Below, in pieces: positions 43,440 through 53,274 of a stretch of DNA of 64,000 nt. The position numbers were made by a program, and so were the translations under genes. The number at the start of each line of letters is the position of its first letter. Position 1 is the stretch's first letter. The notes under the pieces are model-generated. The model did no database searches, was not told the DNA's origin, and saw nothing but the letters and a program-made list of their open reading frames with translations. This DNA is from CAVSVP01 sp963731125 (GTDB taxonomy: Bacteria; Pseudomonadota; Gammaproteobacteria; Competibacterales; Competibacteraceae): the NCBI GenBank assembly GCA_963731125.1, contig CAVSVP010000009.1, forward strand, positions 62,001 to 126,000, in the 5' to 3' direction.

Positions 43440-44212
43440 GTAGCAACTATTCTTGGATATTGATAATCAAGCTTATAGATTAGCCGTTGTGCGCCAATCA
43501 AACCAATTAATGCTATCAATCCAATGATCGAAATAGCACCCCAATCTGGCCATTTGTTGTCTATCATAATTGTTCTGTAACTTTCAATTATATTAGCTAT
43601 CGGATTAAGATAAAAATAATACTGATATTTTTCCGGTATACTAGAGCCGGAATAAAAGATTCCCGATAAGAAAAACATCAATTGTAATAATGAATCAATT
43701 AAAAATTTTAAATCTGGAACAAATGGGACGATTGCGGCAACAAAAAATGCTACAGCCACAATCAACATCAGCTGCACGCCCATAACCAATGGTAAAGAAA
43801 TATAACATGTACCTATGCCCATTCCATAAGAGAAAAGAAATAGTACTACTAATGAAAACACAAGTAAAAATTTGATAAAGTCCATAACTATGACAACACT
43901 TGGAAATACTATCTTAGGAACATAAACTTGCGTCATCAGCCGGCCATTTCCACTAATGGAATTCATGCAATGCTTGATTGTATTTGAAAACCATTGCCAA
44001 CTAATTAACCCAACTAATAAAAATGGCACAAAATGTTCGGTCTTACGGGGTAAAAGTAACCCGAAAACAACGTAGAAAACTGACATAGAAAGAAGTGGCT
44101 CAAAAATCCACCACGAGAAACTTAAATATGTCCTTGAAATTTCCGCACGCAAATTGGCGAGTGCCTTGTATATGACAAGGGATTTTTCGTGATCATTCAA
44201 AAAAAACACCAT
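43436..44212 (-). CDS. wzm: Polysaccharide export ABC permease (Wzm-like)
   Basis: The 258-residue permease has an N-terminal amphipathic stretch and six membrane segments between about residues 35 and 250. NLRAEISRTYLSFSWWIFEPL and the final YPRIVAT are typical of ABC-2 polysaccharide exporters. It pairs with the overlapping ATPase downstream. It lies 24 bases after a GT2 gene on the same strand, so the three probably form one operon. Confidence 0.87.
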   Translation of the reverse strand: MVFFLNDHEKSLVIYKALANLRAEISRTYLSFSWWIFEPLLSMSVFYVVFGLLLPRKTEHFVPFLLVGLISWQWFSNTIKHCMNSISGNGRLMTQVYVPKIVFPSVVIVMDFIKFLLVFSLVVLFLFSYGMGIGTCYISLPLVMGVQLMLIVAVAFFVAAIVPFVPDLKFLIDSLLQLMFFLSGIFYSGSSIPEKYQYYFYLNPIANIIESYRTIMIDNKWPDWGAISIIGLIALIGLIGAQRLIYKLDYQYPRIVAT

Positions 44213-44236
44213 TTACTCCCATTAATCATTATGTGG

Positions 44237-45301
44237 TCAAAAATTCATATTTGGCTTTAAATCTCCTCTCAAAATAAGCCTAGGTTGTTCCGCTGTTTTA
44301 TCAATAATTGGATGTCTTTTTCGAATGAAATCAGCATAAGCGGCGATAAGTGAGGATACCAAATCCATTCTGCTGCGTAAAATATAAGCAGCAATTTTTC
44401 CAAAAAACCTAAATACAGCCATCAGTAATAAATACCGCTTATAATATTTTGCCGTAAATCTAAGAGCATTTATATTTTCAAAATAGTTGGCAATCCAAGA
44501 TTCTCTTTTGTTTGCACTGGAACGCCCTCCTGTGCTTACACCACCTTTATGATATACGATACTATTTCTACACCACTTAATACTGTATCCAATTTTTTTT
44601 ATTTGATAAATAAAATCTATTTCTTCAAAATATAAAAAATATCGTTCGTTGAGAAGACCTACCTTATAAAAAATATCTGTTCTAACAAAAAAAGCGGCTC
44701 CGCTAATGTAATCTAAATTAATGTCTTTATCATAATTCAACACACTTGATAATTTTTTACCACCCAAGGCATTTATAATATATGACAAAGCAGCATAATA
44801 ATAACATCCACCTGCACAAATAACTTTCTGTACATCATAATAATCCACAATTGTGCTGCCAAATACCATTACATCTGGAAAACTGTCTGCACATTGGCAT
44901 AAAAAAATTAGTGCATTTTTATCGATAACTACATCATTATTAATTATCCATATGTAATCATATCTTTCTTGATTTAAGGCAAATTTAATACCTACATTGT
45001 TACCGCCAGCATAACCTAAGTTTGCTCCAACCTGGATGAACGTAAGGTCGGAATTTTTATTAAATTTAGCCTTCAGCGCACTTGTTTGGCCCTTTTTTCT
45101 TACATTATCTTCCAAGTTATCTATTTTGAAGTACCTACTTATCCAGTTAAAAATATAAGTTTCAGAACCATCCGTTGAATGATTATCGCAAACAATTATA
45201 GAGGCATAACCATTTTTCACAACAGGTATTAGGGATTCTAGACACTCCACGGTATCTATAGGTCGATTCCAATTCAGTACTATAATACAAATTTTGCTCA
45301 A
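44237..45301 (-). CDS. GT2 glycosyltransferase (rhamnosyltransferase-like)
   Basis: The 354-residue enzyme starts with the GT-A fold beginning ICIIVLNWNRPIDTVECLESL and has VCDNHSTDGSETY, GANLGYAGGNNVGIKFAL and the metal-binding INNDVVID. YFLYFEEIDFIYQIKKIGY near 215 is common in rhamnosyltransferase-like GT2 proteins. It acts in the cytoplasm on polysaccharide precursors. Donor and acceptor cannot be told. It is AT-rich like its neighbours. Confidence 0.85.
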   Translation of the reverse strand: MSKICIIVLNWNRPIDTVECLESLIPVVKNGYASIIVCDNHSTDGSETYIFNWISRYFKIDNLEDNVRKKGQTSALKAKFNKNSDLTFIQVGANLGYAGGNNVGIKFALNQERYDYIWIINNDVVIDKNALIFLCQCADSFPDVMVFGSTIVDYYDVQKVICAGGCYYYAALSYIINALGGKKLSSVLNYDKDINLDYISGAAFFVRTDIFYKVGLLNERYFLYFEEIDFIYQIKKIGYSIKWCRNSIVYHKGGVSTGGRSSANKRESWIANYFENINALRFTAKYYKRYLLLMAVFRFFGKIAAYILRSRMDLVSSLIAAYADFIRKRHPIIDKTAEQPRLILRGDLKPNMNF

Positions 45302-45669
45302 AACACTGCTCTCAAGATTACGGGTTTCTAATTATAACCAGCGTAAAATCTATTAATTCCAAATTTCTATTTATAATTTTCATAACAAAACTGAAGCTCT
45401 CATTTTAAATTTCAAATTTTACCTTCTCGATAGTAATATCTAGTGCAACATAATATTATAAAAATATAATCCCTACGATTATCCCAAGGTGATAGCGACA
45501 TCGTTAGAAAAGTTAATATAAAAAGTTTTAATGTTCAGACTGAGAAAACCTCAAGAGTTTTTCTTTATCGAGACTAGACTTTAATGTGTCGATAAAATAT
45601 GATCTACAAAATTATTAAATTTTTCTGCATTGCGACTCTTTTATTATCTGAAAAAAGTTTTCCTATTCT
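45302..45669. other. AT-rich divergent intergenic region
   Basis: It separates divergent glycosyltransferase genes and should hold both promoters. I see no gene, no ops element and no strong repeat. Confidence 0.5.
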
Positions 45670-47688
45670 ATGCCTTACTCTAACGTTTCTTGTCCTGAAA
45701 ATTTTTGCGATATAGTGCTGCCTGTATACAATGGGTTATCTTACGTCAAGGATTGTGTGGAATCTATTCTCTGTTACACGATAATGAACTCTTATCATCT
45801 TTATCTGGTGAATGATTTCAGCGACAAAACAACAACCGGTTTTTTGCAGCAGCTATCACAAGTTCATCCGCACATTACGCTTCATAACAACTCTGAAAAC
45901 ATAGGCTACGTTCAATCCTGTAATATGGGTATAACGTTAGGGCGTGCTCCATATGTTATACTTATCAATAGTGATGTTATTGTGACTCCAAATTGGTTGG
46001 CACGACTGCTTGAATGTGCATTGTCTGATACCAAGATTGCTTCTGTTAATCCTTTATCTAACAATGCTTCCCAAATCGATCTTCCCATGGTACCAGGAGC
46101 AAACTTCTTTGCGATGGATGAGTATTTGCAAAAATACGCTCCTAGACATTTTCCTGATATAGTCACTGGTGTTGGTTTCTGTATTCTTTTTTCAAGAAAA
46201 GTTTTAGATGATGTTGGTCTCTTTGATTCCATCTATGGTCGAGGTTACTGTGAAGATTCAGATTTATGCATGCGGCTCACAACCAAGGGTTATCGTACGG
46301 TATTAGCCGATCATGTTTATGTTTATCATAAGGGAAATGGCACCTTTACCGATAGCACAGAACGGTATCGTAATAATCGAAAAATTTTCGATTCCCGTTG
46401 GTCTCATGAATATTTCAGGCAGTTTCGAGCCTTCAAAAAGGCTAATCCCCTGCAGCCACTAAGGGACCTCTTTCCTTTACACCAACGTTGGGACCCCAAA
46501 CCTATTGTCTGGCAAACAGCCCGAGGCTTGCTTTCCTCTTTACGAAACAAAAATTTCTCTGGCTTTATTCTTACCGGTGCAAGAGGACTGTTCCAACTTG
46601 TCAAAGCAAGACGACCGATAGCTACGCCTGCTTCTGTTGCTAAAATAACACGCTCGAATCGCCTCAAAGTTACCTATGTGTTGCAGGACATTATCATCTC
46701 AGGCGGAGTTTTATCAGTTATCCAGATTGTTAACGAATTAATTCTTCTCGGAGTTGAAGCAAGAATTGTCGCACTACATGAAGATCCGCTTATTTACGAT
46801 TATATCAAATTTTTTTCAAAGCCAATTATTTTTCGTAATTACCAAGATCTTATTAAAAACTTCCCTGACAGCGATATTGCCGTAGCGACGCTTTGGAAGA
46901 CAGCGCCTTGGGTTGCTTCCTTAAGAAACGAGAATCGCATAAAAACGAGTGTTTATTTTATTCAGGACTATGAATCGTGGTTTTTTTCTGATAACAATCA
47001 AGTGGCTCGTAGTCAAGTCAAAGCTACCTACAAATTGATTGCAAATAAAATAGTTATGTCAGATTGGCTGCAAAAAATGTTAATCGAGGATGGTTTTACT
47101 TCACATAAAATCTCTTTAGGTATGGATCTCGCGCGGTTTTACCCACGGGATATTCAAACATTGCGCCCAACTGTGCTAGCAATGGCAAGGCCAATCACAC
47201 CCTACCGAGGATTCACTTCTGTCATTAATGCATTGCTTTACGTAAAACAGTCGTTTCCTAACGTAGAGATTATTCTGTTCGGTGACCGATTTTTATCCTC
47301 TTATAATATTCCTTTTAGTTATCGTGATGAAGAAGTAATTTCCGATCAGGAACGACTGGCTTATCTTTATTCAGAGGCGGATGTATTTCTCGATGGGTCT
47401 GATTTCCAGGGTTTTGGAAGATGCGCTCTAGAAGCAATGGCATGTGGCACCGCTTGCGTATTAACAGGGGTTGGAGGAGTGACAGAATACGCTAGAAACG
47501 AAAAAAATGCCATTGTAGTACCACCAAAAAGACCTGATTTACTTGCTGACGCAACGTTAAAAATCCTTAATAATTCGCAACTAAAGCATGGTTTAGTGAG
47601 GGAAGGATTTGATACGGTTAAGAATTACTGTCATAAAAAAGAAGCAAAAAAAACATTGGCATATTTCAAAAAATTAATGAAAAACTAA
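45670..47688 (+). CDS. Two-domain glycosyltransferase (GT2 + GT4)
   Basis: Residues about 10-260 form a GT2 domain: DIVLPVYNGLSYVKDCVESI, LVNDFSDK, NIGYVQSCNMGI and INSDVIV, with YGRGYCEDSDLCMRL. A linker leads to a GT4 domain (about 330-670) with TYVLQDIIISGGVLSVIQIV, the donor-site part LDGSDFQGFGRCALEAMACGTACVLTGVGG (split motif, E-x7-E type). Such fusions add two sugars in turn or keep two linked steps together. It starts a run of plus-strand glycosyltransferase genes; the next gene begins 6 bases after it. A protein of the same layout is encoded at 61501. Confidence 0.85.
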   Translation: MPYSNVSCPENFCDIVLPVYNGLSYVKDCVESILCYTIMNSYHLYLVNDFSDKTTTGFLQQLSQVHPHITLHNNSENIGYVQSCNMGITLGRAPYVILINSDVIVTPNWLARLLECALSDTKIASVNPLSNNASQIDLPMVPGANFFAMDEYLQKYAPRHFPDIVTGVGFCILFSRKVLDDVGLFDSIYGRGYCEDSDLCMRLTTKGYRTVLADHVYVYHKGNGTFTDSTERYRNNRKIFDSRWSHEYFRQFRAFKKANPLQPLRDLFPLHQRWDPKPIVWQTARGLLSSLRNKNFSGFILTGARGLFQLVKARRPIATPASVAKITRSNRLKVTYVLQDIIISGGVLSVIQIVNELILLGVEARIVALHEDPLIYDYIKFFSKPIIFRNYQDLIKNFPDSDIAVATLWKTAPWVASLRNENRIKTSVYFIQDYESWFFSDNNQVARSQVKATYKLIANKIVMSDWLQKMLIEDGFTSHKISLGMDLARFYPRDIQTLRPTVLAMARPITPYRGFTSVINALLYVKQSFPNVEIILFGDRFLSSYNIPFSYRDEEVISDQERLAYLYSEADVFLDGSDFQGFGRCALEAMACGTACVLTGVGGVTEYARNEKNAIVVPPKRPDLLADATLKILNNSQLKHGLVREGFDTVKNYCHKKEAKKTLAYFKKLMKN

Positions 47689-47694
47689 TACAAA

Positions 47695-48789
47695 ATGCCA
47701 AATCACAGGCATGGGGTGATTCTTTACGATTATCTTTTAGTTAATGGTGGAGCCGAAAAAGTTACCTTAACTTTAGCAAAAGAAATCGTCAATGTTGATC
47801 TTTGTGTGGATTTTATAAACCATTTTGTTTTAACAGATGAAAAACTTGCGGCCACTCAGTTAATTGAAATAGGAAACTACATAGAAAATAATGCATTAAG
47901 GGTTTTAAAAACAATAAATGATTTTTATTTTAAAACAAAATTTCTTATAAATTATGACTGGGTGATTTATAGTGGAAGCTGTACTCCGGTTGCCGTATAC
48001 AATCACCCTTTGAAAAAAAATATCTATTATTGTCATACTATTCCACGTTTTGCCTATGACCTCCACAATTATTATTTAAGCCTTTGTAAGAATTGGCATA
48101 AACCTTTATTTATTTTATTTGCTCTTTGGCTCAAAAAAATTTATGAACCGGCCATTGATCAAATGGATTTGATTGTTGCTAATTCAAATAATGTAAAGAA
48201 CAGAATCATGCACCACTTGCAAAAAGATTCTGTCGTTGTGTATCCTCCCTGCGATACTCAGTATTTTCACTGGCTTGATCAGCAAGATTACTATGTCTCC
48301 ACGGCGCGTTTAGAATGTTTAAAGAGGGTAGACATTATTATCGAAGCATTTCGACACATGCCGGACAAAAGACTAGTAGTAATCTCCGGAGGAAATGAGT
48401 TTAATTATTTAAAAAATTTAGCATCGAATGCACACAATATTCATTTTCTTGGATGGGTAAACGATAATCAGTTACGTAACTATATAGGAAAGGCCATCGC
48501 ATCAATTTATATTCCTAAAGACGAAGATTTCGGAATGTCTCCTATAGAATCGATGGCAGCAGGTAAGCCTGTTATTGGTGTTGCCGAAGGAGGCTTACTA
48601 GAAACTGTTATTCCTGATAAAACGGGTATATTACTTAATCCCAACCCTACTCCTGAAGATGTTAGAATAGCGGTAAATACGCTTACGCCGAAGAAAGCCT
48701 TTAAAATGCGAAACGATTGTGAAATTCAAGCACAACTGTTTGACAAAACTATTTTTCTTAACAAAATACGTGAGCTTATTACGTGCTGA
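47695..48789 (+). CDS. GT4 glycosyltransferase
   Basis: The 364-residue protein has an N-terminal Rossmann part with VNGGAEKVTLTLAKEI and a C-terminal part with YVSTARLECLKRVDIIIEAF, PKDEDFGMSPIESMAAGKPVIGVAEGG (E-x7-E type motif) and a short tail. It resembles mannosyltransferases of the WbaZ/MtfB type. It is the most AT-rich gene of this block. It lies 6 bases after the GT2-GT4 gene and 12 before the next, so all are co-transcribed. Confidence 0.84.
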   Translation: MPNHRHGVILYDYLLVNGGAEKVTLTLAKEIVNVDLCVDFINHFVLTDEKLAATQLIEIGNYIENNALRVLKTINDFYFKTKFLINYDWVIYSGSCTPVAVYNHPLKKNIYYCHTIPRFAYDLHNYYLSLCKNWHKPLFILFALWLKKIYEPAIDQMDLIVANSNNVKNRIMHHLQKDSVVVYPPCDTQYFHWLDQQDYYVSTARLECLKRVDIIIEAFRHMPDKRLVVISGGNEFNYLKNLASNAHNIHFLGWVNDNQLRNYIGKAIASIYIPKDEDFGMSPIESMAAGKPVIGVAEGGLLETVIPDKTGILLNPNPTPEDVRIAVNTLTPKKAFKMRNDCEIQAQLFDKTIFLNKIRELITC

Positions 48790-48801
48790 TACAATCTGGA
48801 A

Positions 48802-49581
48802 ATGCATTGCATGATGGCCATCAATAAGATGGGAAACATTAAAAAAAAATTTAAAAACAAAAACTTAACTAATGCCGTTGTACTAATTCCTGCTCATAAT
48901 GAACAGAAAACGATTAGCAATGTTATTCAAGAGGCGAAATTAGCACTGAGTAGTGAGGTCGTTGTCATTGATGATGCGAGCACGGATAATACGGCGCACA
49001 TAGCACGTACTGCGGGTGCTATCGTGTTGCCGCTTCCTCTGCAACTCGGTGCTTGGGGCGCGACTCAAACAGGCATACGCTATGCGCTAAACGCCGGCTA
49101 TCAAACGGCTATCACTATGGATGCTGACGGTCAGCATCAGGCTTCCTATTTAGGCACTCTTCTTAGACCCATTGCCAGCAGACAGGCGGATGTTGTAATC
49201 GGAGCGTGTCCAGACAGAGCGAGCCGTGCCAGGCGTATCGCATGGTCCTTTTTTCGGCTGCTAACCCGCCTATCGCTTAGAGATATTACTTCAGGTTTTC
49301 GTGCCTATAACCGGATCGCCATGGCAACATTAGCTTCCCGCGAGGCAAGCTTGCTAGATTATCAAGATGTCGGTGTGCTATTAATTCTTAGGCGAGCAGG
49401 ATTGCATATCATTGAACTGACCGTTCCGATGAACACCCGCCTATCAGGTGGTTCTCGAGTGTTTAGCTCTTGGCTCGTGGTGGGTAGTTATCTTTTGAAA
49501 ACCACTATACTGTGCATTGCCCGCATAGGAATGAAAAACATTCGTACTCAAGATGCCGGCCGTTCTAATGCAGGTTTATGA
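48802..49581 (+). CDS. GT2 glycosyltransferase (polyprenyl-phosphate type)
   Basis: The sequence LIPAHNEQKTISNVIQEA, VVIDDASTDNTAHIA and the DxD region TMDADGQHQ define a DPM1/GtrB-like GT2, which moves a sugar to a polyprenyl phosphate. DITSGFRAYNR near 172 supports this. The first 25 residues are lysine and asparagine rich and AT-rich in DNA, while the rest has higher GC, so the composition border of the AT-rich block falls inside this gene. The start may be at an internal ATG (residue 10). It overlaps the next gene by 4 bases. Confidence 0.83.
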   Translation: MHCMMAINKMGNIKKKFKNKNLTNAVVLIPAHNEQKTISNVIQEAKLALSSEVVVIDDASTDNTAHIARTAGAIVLPLPLQLGAWGATQTGIRYALNAGYQTAITMDADGQHQASYLGTLLRPIASRQADVVIGACPDRASRARRIAWSFFRLLTRLSLRDITSGFRAYNRIAMATLASREASLLDYQDVGVLLILRRAGLHIIELTVPMNTRLSGGSRVFSSWLVVGSYLLKTTILCIARIGMKNIRTQDAGRSNAGL

Positions 49582-49955
49582 TTACCTACCAACTGACTTC
49601 AACTTTTATCGGCTTAGCCATCGCCTGCAGTATTCTTTACTTGGTTCGGCGGGATCATCTGCATGGGCCTTACGCATTTTGGTGGTTATGGATTGCAGCG
49701 ACCGTTGTCATTCTAGGTTTTTTTCCCAGGATCTTCGATATCTTAGCAAGGTGGGTGGGAGTCAACTATCCCCCCATACTAGCTATCGTACTAGGATTGG
49801 GTCTGATCCTGGTTAAAATGCTGACCATGGACCTAGAATGTTCTCGTCAGGAGCGAAAAATCCGCAGATTAGCTCAACGTCTCGCCATGTTAGAGGCCCG
49901 CTCACCGATAACGCAAGAAATGCAAAAGACGAATGACAAAGACAAAACCCCATAA
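49578..49955 (+). CDS. DUF2304 membrane protein
   Basis: The 125-residue protein has three hydrophobic segments (about 5-22, 33-52, 64-84) with YLVRRDHLHGPYAFWWL, then a charged tail with a coiled coil (ECSRQERKIRRLAQRLAMLEAR split over residues 90-111). DUF2304 genes often follow polyprenyl-phosphate GT2 genes, as here with an ATGA overlap. A partner role for the GT2 enzyme is likely, perhaps as flippase or anchor, but unproven. Confidence 0.8.
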   Translation: MITYQLTSTFIGLAIACSILYLVRRDHLHGPYAFWWLWIAATVVILGFFPRIFDILARWVGVNYPPILAIVLGLGLILVKMLTMDLECSRQERKIRRLAQRLAMLEARSPITQEMQKTNDKDKTP

Positions 49956-49979
49956 ACCATTGTAATCATCTGTCTCGGT

Positions 49980-51152
49980 GTGATCCGTGTGCTTCATATT
50001 GGTAAATTTTTCCCCCCCTTTGCTGGGGGTATGGAATACTTTCTGGCAGATCTTCTTCCAGCGCTCCAACATCAAGGCATCCGGACAGCGGCTTTAGTCC
50101 ATAGCCAGCAATTTGGCAACCACCGATCGTCCCAGTCATATTACCAAGGCGATGTGATCCCACCTATTTACCAAGCACCCTGCTATGGGCAGTTACTCTA
50201 TGCGCCTCTCAGTCCGAGTTTTCCCCTGCGGCTAGCTAGGGCAATTCATATATTTAAACCCGATATTCTGCACTTACATATGCCCAATACCTCTGCATTT
50301 TGGGCAATGATGATACCTAGTGCACGGCACATTCCCTGGGTCATTCACTGGCATTCTGATGTCGTTACTTCACATATTGATCGGCGTTTATCCTGGGCTT
50401 ACCACTTATATCGCCCCTTGGAACAACAGCTGCTAGCGCGCAGTCGTGCCATTATCTCTACTTCCCCTCCCTACTTGGCCTCAAGTCAGACGCTACGCCC
50501 TTGGCAAGCCAAGTGCCATATTATTCCCTTGGGATTGAATCCTGCACGCATTCCGGATCCTAAAAAAGAAGCACTTTCCCATGTAGCAACCTTGTGGCAA
50601 GGAGCTCCTTTTAAAGCCTTAGCCTTGGGACGGCTAACCTACTATAAGGGTTTCAATTTTTTGATTAAGGCGGTTGCAGAGCTTGCCAATCTGCGGCTGT
50701 TAATTGTGGGAAAAGGGGAACTTCGCTCTCGCCTTGAGTCGCTCATTAAGGCACAAAAATTAGAAAATAAAGTTACCCTGCTCGGTTTCCAAAGCGAAGC
50801 TCAGCTAAGCGCATTATTTGCAAGCTGTGATGTTCTTTGCGTGCCTTCCCTAGAACGCACAGAAGCATTTGGGCTCGTTTTACTGGAGGCTATGCGCTTC
50901 CAAAAACCGGTAATAGCCAGCGATATACCGGGGTCGGGAGTAGGCTGGGTAGTTCGCCAGGGTGGACATGGTTTACTGGTCAAGCCTGCGGATTTCGGTG
51001 CGTTAATGCAGGCTTTACTTCATCTTCAGCAACAATCTCCTTGGCAACGGCAAAAACTCGGAGAAACAGGTGCCCTGTCTTTACAGAGCACGTTTCATAT
51101 CAATCGAATTGCAGAGACAATGTCTTCTCTCTATCGGGAAATCTGCAACTAG
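49980..51152 (+). CDS. GT4 glycosyltransferase
   Basis: The 390-residue enzyme starts with GTG at 49980 (VLHIGKFFPPFAGGMEYFLADLL follows). The glycine-rich FPPFAGG loop, the donor region ALGRLTYYKGFNFLIKAV and the E-x7-E motif in RTEAFGLVLLEAMRFQKPVI are those of GT4 retaining enzymes. It lies 25 bases after the DUF2304 gene and is probably the last gene of the operon. Sugar specificity is unknown. Confidence 0.86.
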   Translation: MIRVLHIGKFFPPFAGGMEYFLADLLPALQHQGIRTAALVHSQQFGNHRSSQSYYQGDVIPPIYQAPCYGQLLYAPLSPSFPLRLARAIHIFKPDILHLHMPNTSAFWAMMIPSARHIPWVIHWHSDVVTSHIDRRLSWAYHLYRPLEQQLLARSRAIISTSPPYLASSQTLRPWQAKCHIIPLGLNPARIPDPKKEALSHVATLWQGAPFKALALGRLTYYKGFNFLIKAVAELANLRLLIVGKGELRSRLESLIKAQKLENKVTLLGFQSEAQLSALFASCDVLCVPSLERTEAFGLVLLEAMRFQKPVIASDIPGSGVGWVVRQGGHGLLVKPADFGALMQALLHLQQQSPWQRQKLGETGALSLQSTFHINRIAETMSSLYREICN

Positions 51153-51278
51153 CGAAAACACTGCTAAAAAAGTTTAGAGATTTTGTATATCCACAAACAG
51201 TGGACACTTAATCTTTAATCTTAATTCAGCCGAGTAGCGTATTTTACCAAAGCCTCCAGCCATGGCGATTAAAAGCGT

Positions 51279-52312
51279 ACGGCTCCTGTGAATTGAACAT
51301 TAGCCGTTGACGGCGACCTGGAAGGTCTGCACGTCGATGCCAAAGAAGCGCCGCAAGTAGTACTTCAAAGTCTGGCTGGTGAGTTTAGCCGCGACTTGCG
51401 TAGCCAGCCCGTCGATAGTTTTACTTAACAGCCGCTCTAAATGACGACCGGTATTTTGGAGCTCATTAAACCCCCCTTCGATGCGTTCCCGCACGCGGTT
51501 CAGCAGCCGCTCAAAGGCTTTGGGTTGTTGCTCAGTCTGGTTCGCACGCTTCGGCGTCCAGAGGCGATTCCCCGAGAGCTCATTGAGTTCCTCTTGCCAC
51601 GTTTCACTGAGAAAGCCTTTATCGGCAAAAATATCGCAACCCCAGAACGACTCTAGCACCGCTTCGGCAGCCACCCGCTCATCGGTGTTGGCAGCCACCA
51701 CATCGTAGCGCACCACCACCCCATCAAGAGTCATGACCGAGACCAGCTTGTAGCCGAAATAATGCAGATTCCGGCTGGCACAATAGCCATAAGCGGCACT
51801 GCCAAGAAACTCACTGTGGCTCTTGTCACGTTTATAGCCGACGATCGGCACCGGCTTGGTATCGAGCAACAACTGCCGCTCCCACTCCACCCCCATCTGC
51901 TTCAACCAATGCCAGCGCAACGGCTCCAGCACTTCACGCAGCGCCCGCGCCCGGCGATTGAACTGGCTGGCATCGAGCAACTTCGGAAACCACTCCAGGT
52001 AGTTGGCACGCAGATAGCCGAGAAACTGCGTCTCACCCGGAAACGGCAGAAACTCCATCGCCAACACCAGCGTCAGCACTTCGCTGTCGCTGAATACCGG
52101 CTTACAGCCCGGCTGACCGGCTCGAAAATGCTTAGCTTCAGCCTGATACCAGTCATCCACCAGGACATACATCGTGATTAATAGCGTCTCAAAATCTATA
52201 CTTTTCATCAGGGCCACCTTTATCATAGTAAGGAGATGAGCACTTCATACCTTCTACATATGGCCGAAGGCCGGCCCTTCAACTCGCGGTTAAGAGAATT
52301 CACAGTAGCCGT
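51279..52312 (-). mobile_element. IS982-like element, copy 2, intact
   Basis: The 1034-bp element has the same ends as copy 1 (ACGGCTCCTGTGAATT and its partner). AGCGT flanks both sides (51274-51278 and 52313-52317), a possible 5-bp target duplication, although the tandem repeat makes this ambiguous. It holds one complete transposase gene. Confidence 0.88.
51300..52226 (-). CDS. IS982-like DDE transposase
   Basis: The 308-residue transposase is intact. Catalytic regions are LLLDTKPVPIV (first D), IFADKGF (second D) and RERIEGGFNEL (E). The general pattern (LVDDWYQ, SDSEVLTLVLAMEF, RNLHYFGYKL) is that of IS982 or a near relative in the IS4/IS5 superfamily. The IS ends differ from the usual ACCC of IS982, so the family name is tentative. 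The identical but interrupted gene lies at 30935. Confidence 0.85.
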   Translation of the reverse strand: MIKVALMKSIDFETLLITMYVLVDDWYQAEAKHFRAGQPGCKPVFSDSEVLTLVLAMEFLPFPGETQFLGYLRANYLEWFPKLLDASQFNRRARALREVLEPLRWHWLKQMGVEWERQLLLDTKPVPIVGYKRDKSHSEFLGSAAYGYCASRNLHYFGYKLVSVMTLDGVVVRYDVVAANTDERVAAEAVLESFWGCDIFADKGFLSETWQEELNELSGNRLWTPKRANQTEQQPKAFERLLNRVRERIEGGFNELQNTGRHLERLLSKTIDGLATQVAAKLTSQTLKYYLRRFFGIDVQTFQVAVNG

Positions 52313-52396
52313 AGCGTGTTTTACCAAAGCCTCCAGCCATGGCGATTAAAAGCGTGTTTTACCAAAGCCTCCAGCCATGGCGATTAAAAGCGTGTT

Positions 52397-53239
52397 TTAC
52401 CAAAGCCTCCAGCCATGGCGATTAAAAAAGATGACGGCTGAACGTATAAACAAAGCGATATGACGAAAACCTTTACGGGCCGCATTTCCGCCGAAGTGGG
52501 TAATATGAACATTAGGCACGTAAGCAATGCGTGCTATGTTGGCAATACGTAAACTAAGATCATAATCTTCAAAATAAAGAAAATAAGCAGGACAGAAACC
52601 TGCTATTTGAGTTAACATTAGGCGTCGACACAGCATAAAACAACCGCTAACTATGGGAATATCCCAAACTACAGTATCACCCATTCGATCACGTAGTTCG
52701 TAGCTCTCTAAACGTTTACGAAACAATTTCTTTAACGATGGAGGCGCAAAACCCCTTAGGAATAGATCCAGTAATGACGGATAGCTTTTGCAAAGGTACA
52801 GCTGATTGTCCTTAGCATCTACGACTGCTGGCGTTAACAAACTTACCTGCGGATGGACAAGCATAAAATTCATGGCTTGCATCAAAGCATCTTCTGCGAG
52901 CAAAACATCGGGATTTAAAATAAGACAAAACTCGCTTGAAGTGTTATTAATAGCCAAATTATGTCCTGCTCCATAACCTATATTACCGTGCTCGCTGAAT
53001 AGCTCCTTATCGTCAATCAAAGTAGCACCTTCAGTCAGCAAAGCTTGTAATTGTGCCCGCCAAATATCTTCCGGCCCATTGTCTATCAGAATCAACTGAG
53101 TTTGCCCTAAAACACCTTGCTGTTTAGCATAGCCGATTGCTTGATCAAGACTTTTTATTACCTTTCTCAACAGCCGTATATTTGGCGAATATGTAACAAT
53201 CGAAATAACAAGGCTAGGGGGCGACACCATAACAAACAA
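52397..53239 (-). CDS. GT2 glycosyltransferase
   Basis: The 280-residue enzyme has VISIVTYSPNIRLLRKVIKSL, LILIDNGPEDI, GNIGYGAGHNLAI and the metal motif ILNPDVLL, with YFLYFEDYDLSLRIA near 215. This is the rhamnosyltransferase-like GT2 type. The gene ends inside the 38-bp tandem repeat with GWRLW. It lies between two insertion sequences, so its original neighbours may be lost. Several in-frame ATG codons near 53239 leave the start slightly uncertain. Confidence 0.84.
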   Translation of the reverse strand: MFVMVSPPSLVISIVTYSPNIRLLRKVIKSLDQAIGYAKQQGVLGQTQLILIDNGPEDIWRAQLQALLTEGATLIDDKELFSEHGNIGYGAGHNLAINNTSSEFCLILNPDVLLAEDALMQAMNFMLVHPQVSLLTPAVVDAKDNQLYLCKSYPSLLDLFLRGFAPPSLKKLFRKRLESYELRDRMGDTVVWDIPIVSGCFMLCRRLMLTQIAGFCPAYFLYFEDYDLSLRIANIARIAYVPNVHITHFGGNAARKGFRHIALFIRSAVIFFNRHGWRLW

Positions 53240-53274
53240 ACTTAATTAATAACGACAATTTAAATAATTATTTT

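Larger units (their letters stand above)
51236..52426. repeat. Four copies of a 38 bp tandem repeat, split by an IS
   Basis: The unit AGCGTGTTTTACCAAAGCCT... (38 bp, ending GGCGATTAAA) occurs at 51236-51273, 52313-52350, 52351-52388 and 52389-52426. The last copy contains the end of the GT2 gene (stop at 52397-52399), so the unit arose by duplication of that gene's 3' end. The IS982-like element is inserted five bases into the second copy. Confidence 0.85.

Noticed and set aside
51236..52426. Possible CRISPR array from the 38 bp repeats
   Set aside because: The units are directly adjacent without spacers and contain the end of a gene; no cas genes are present.
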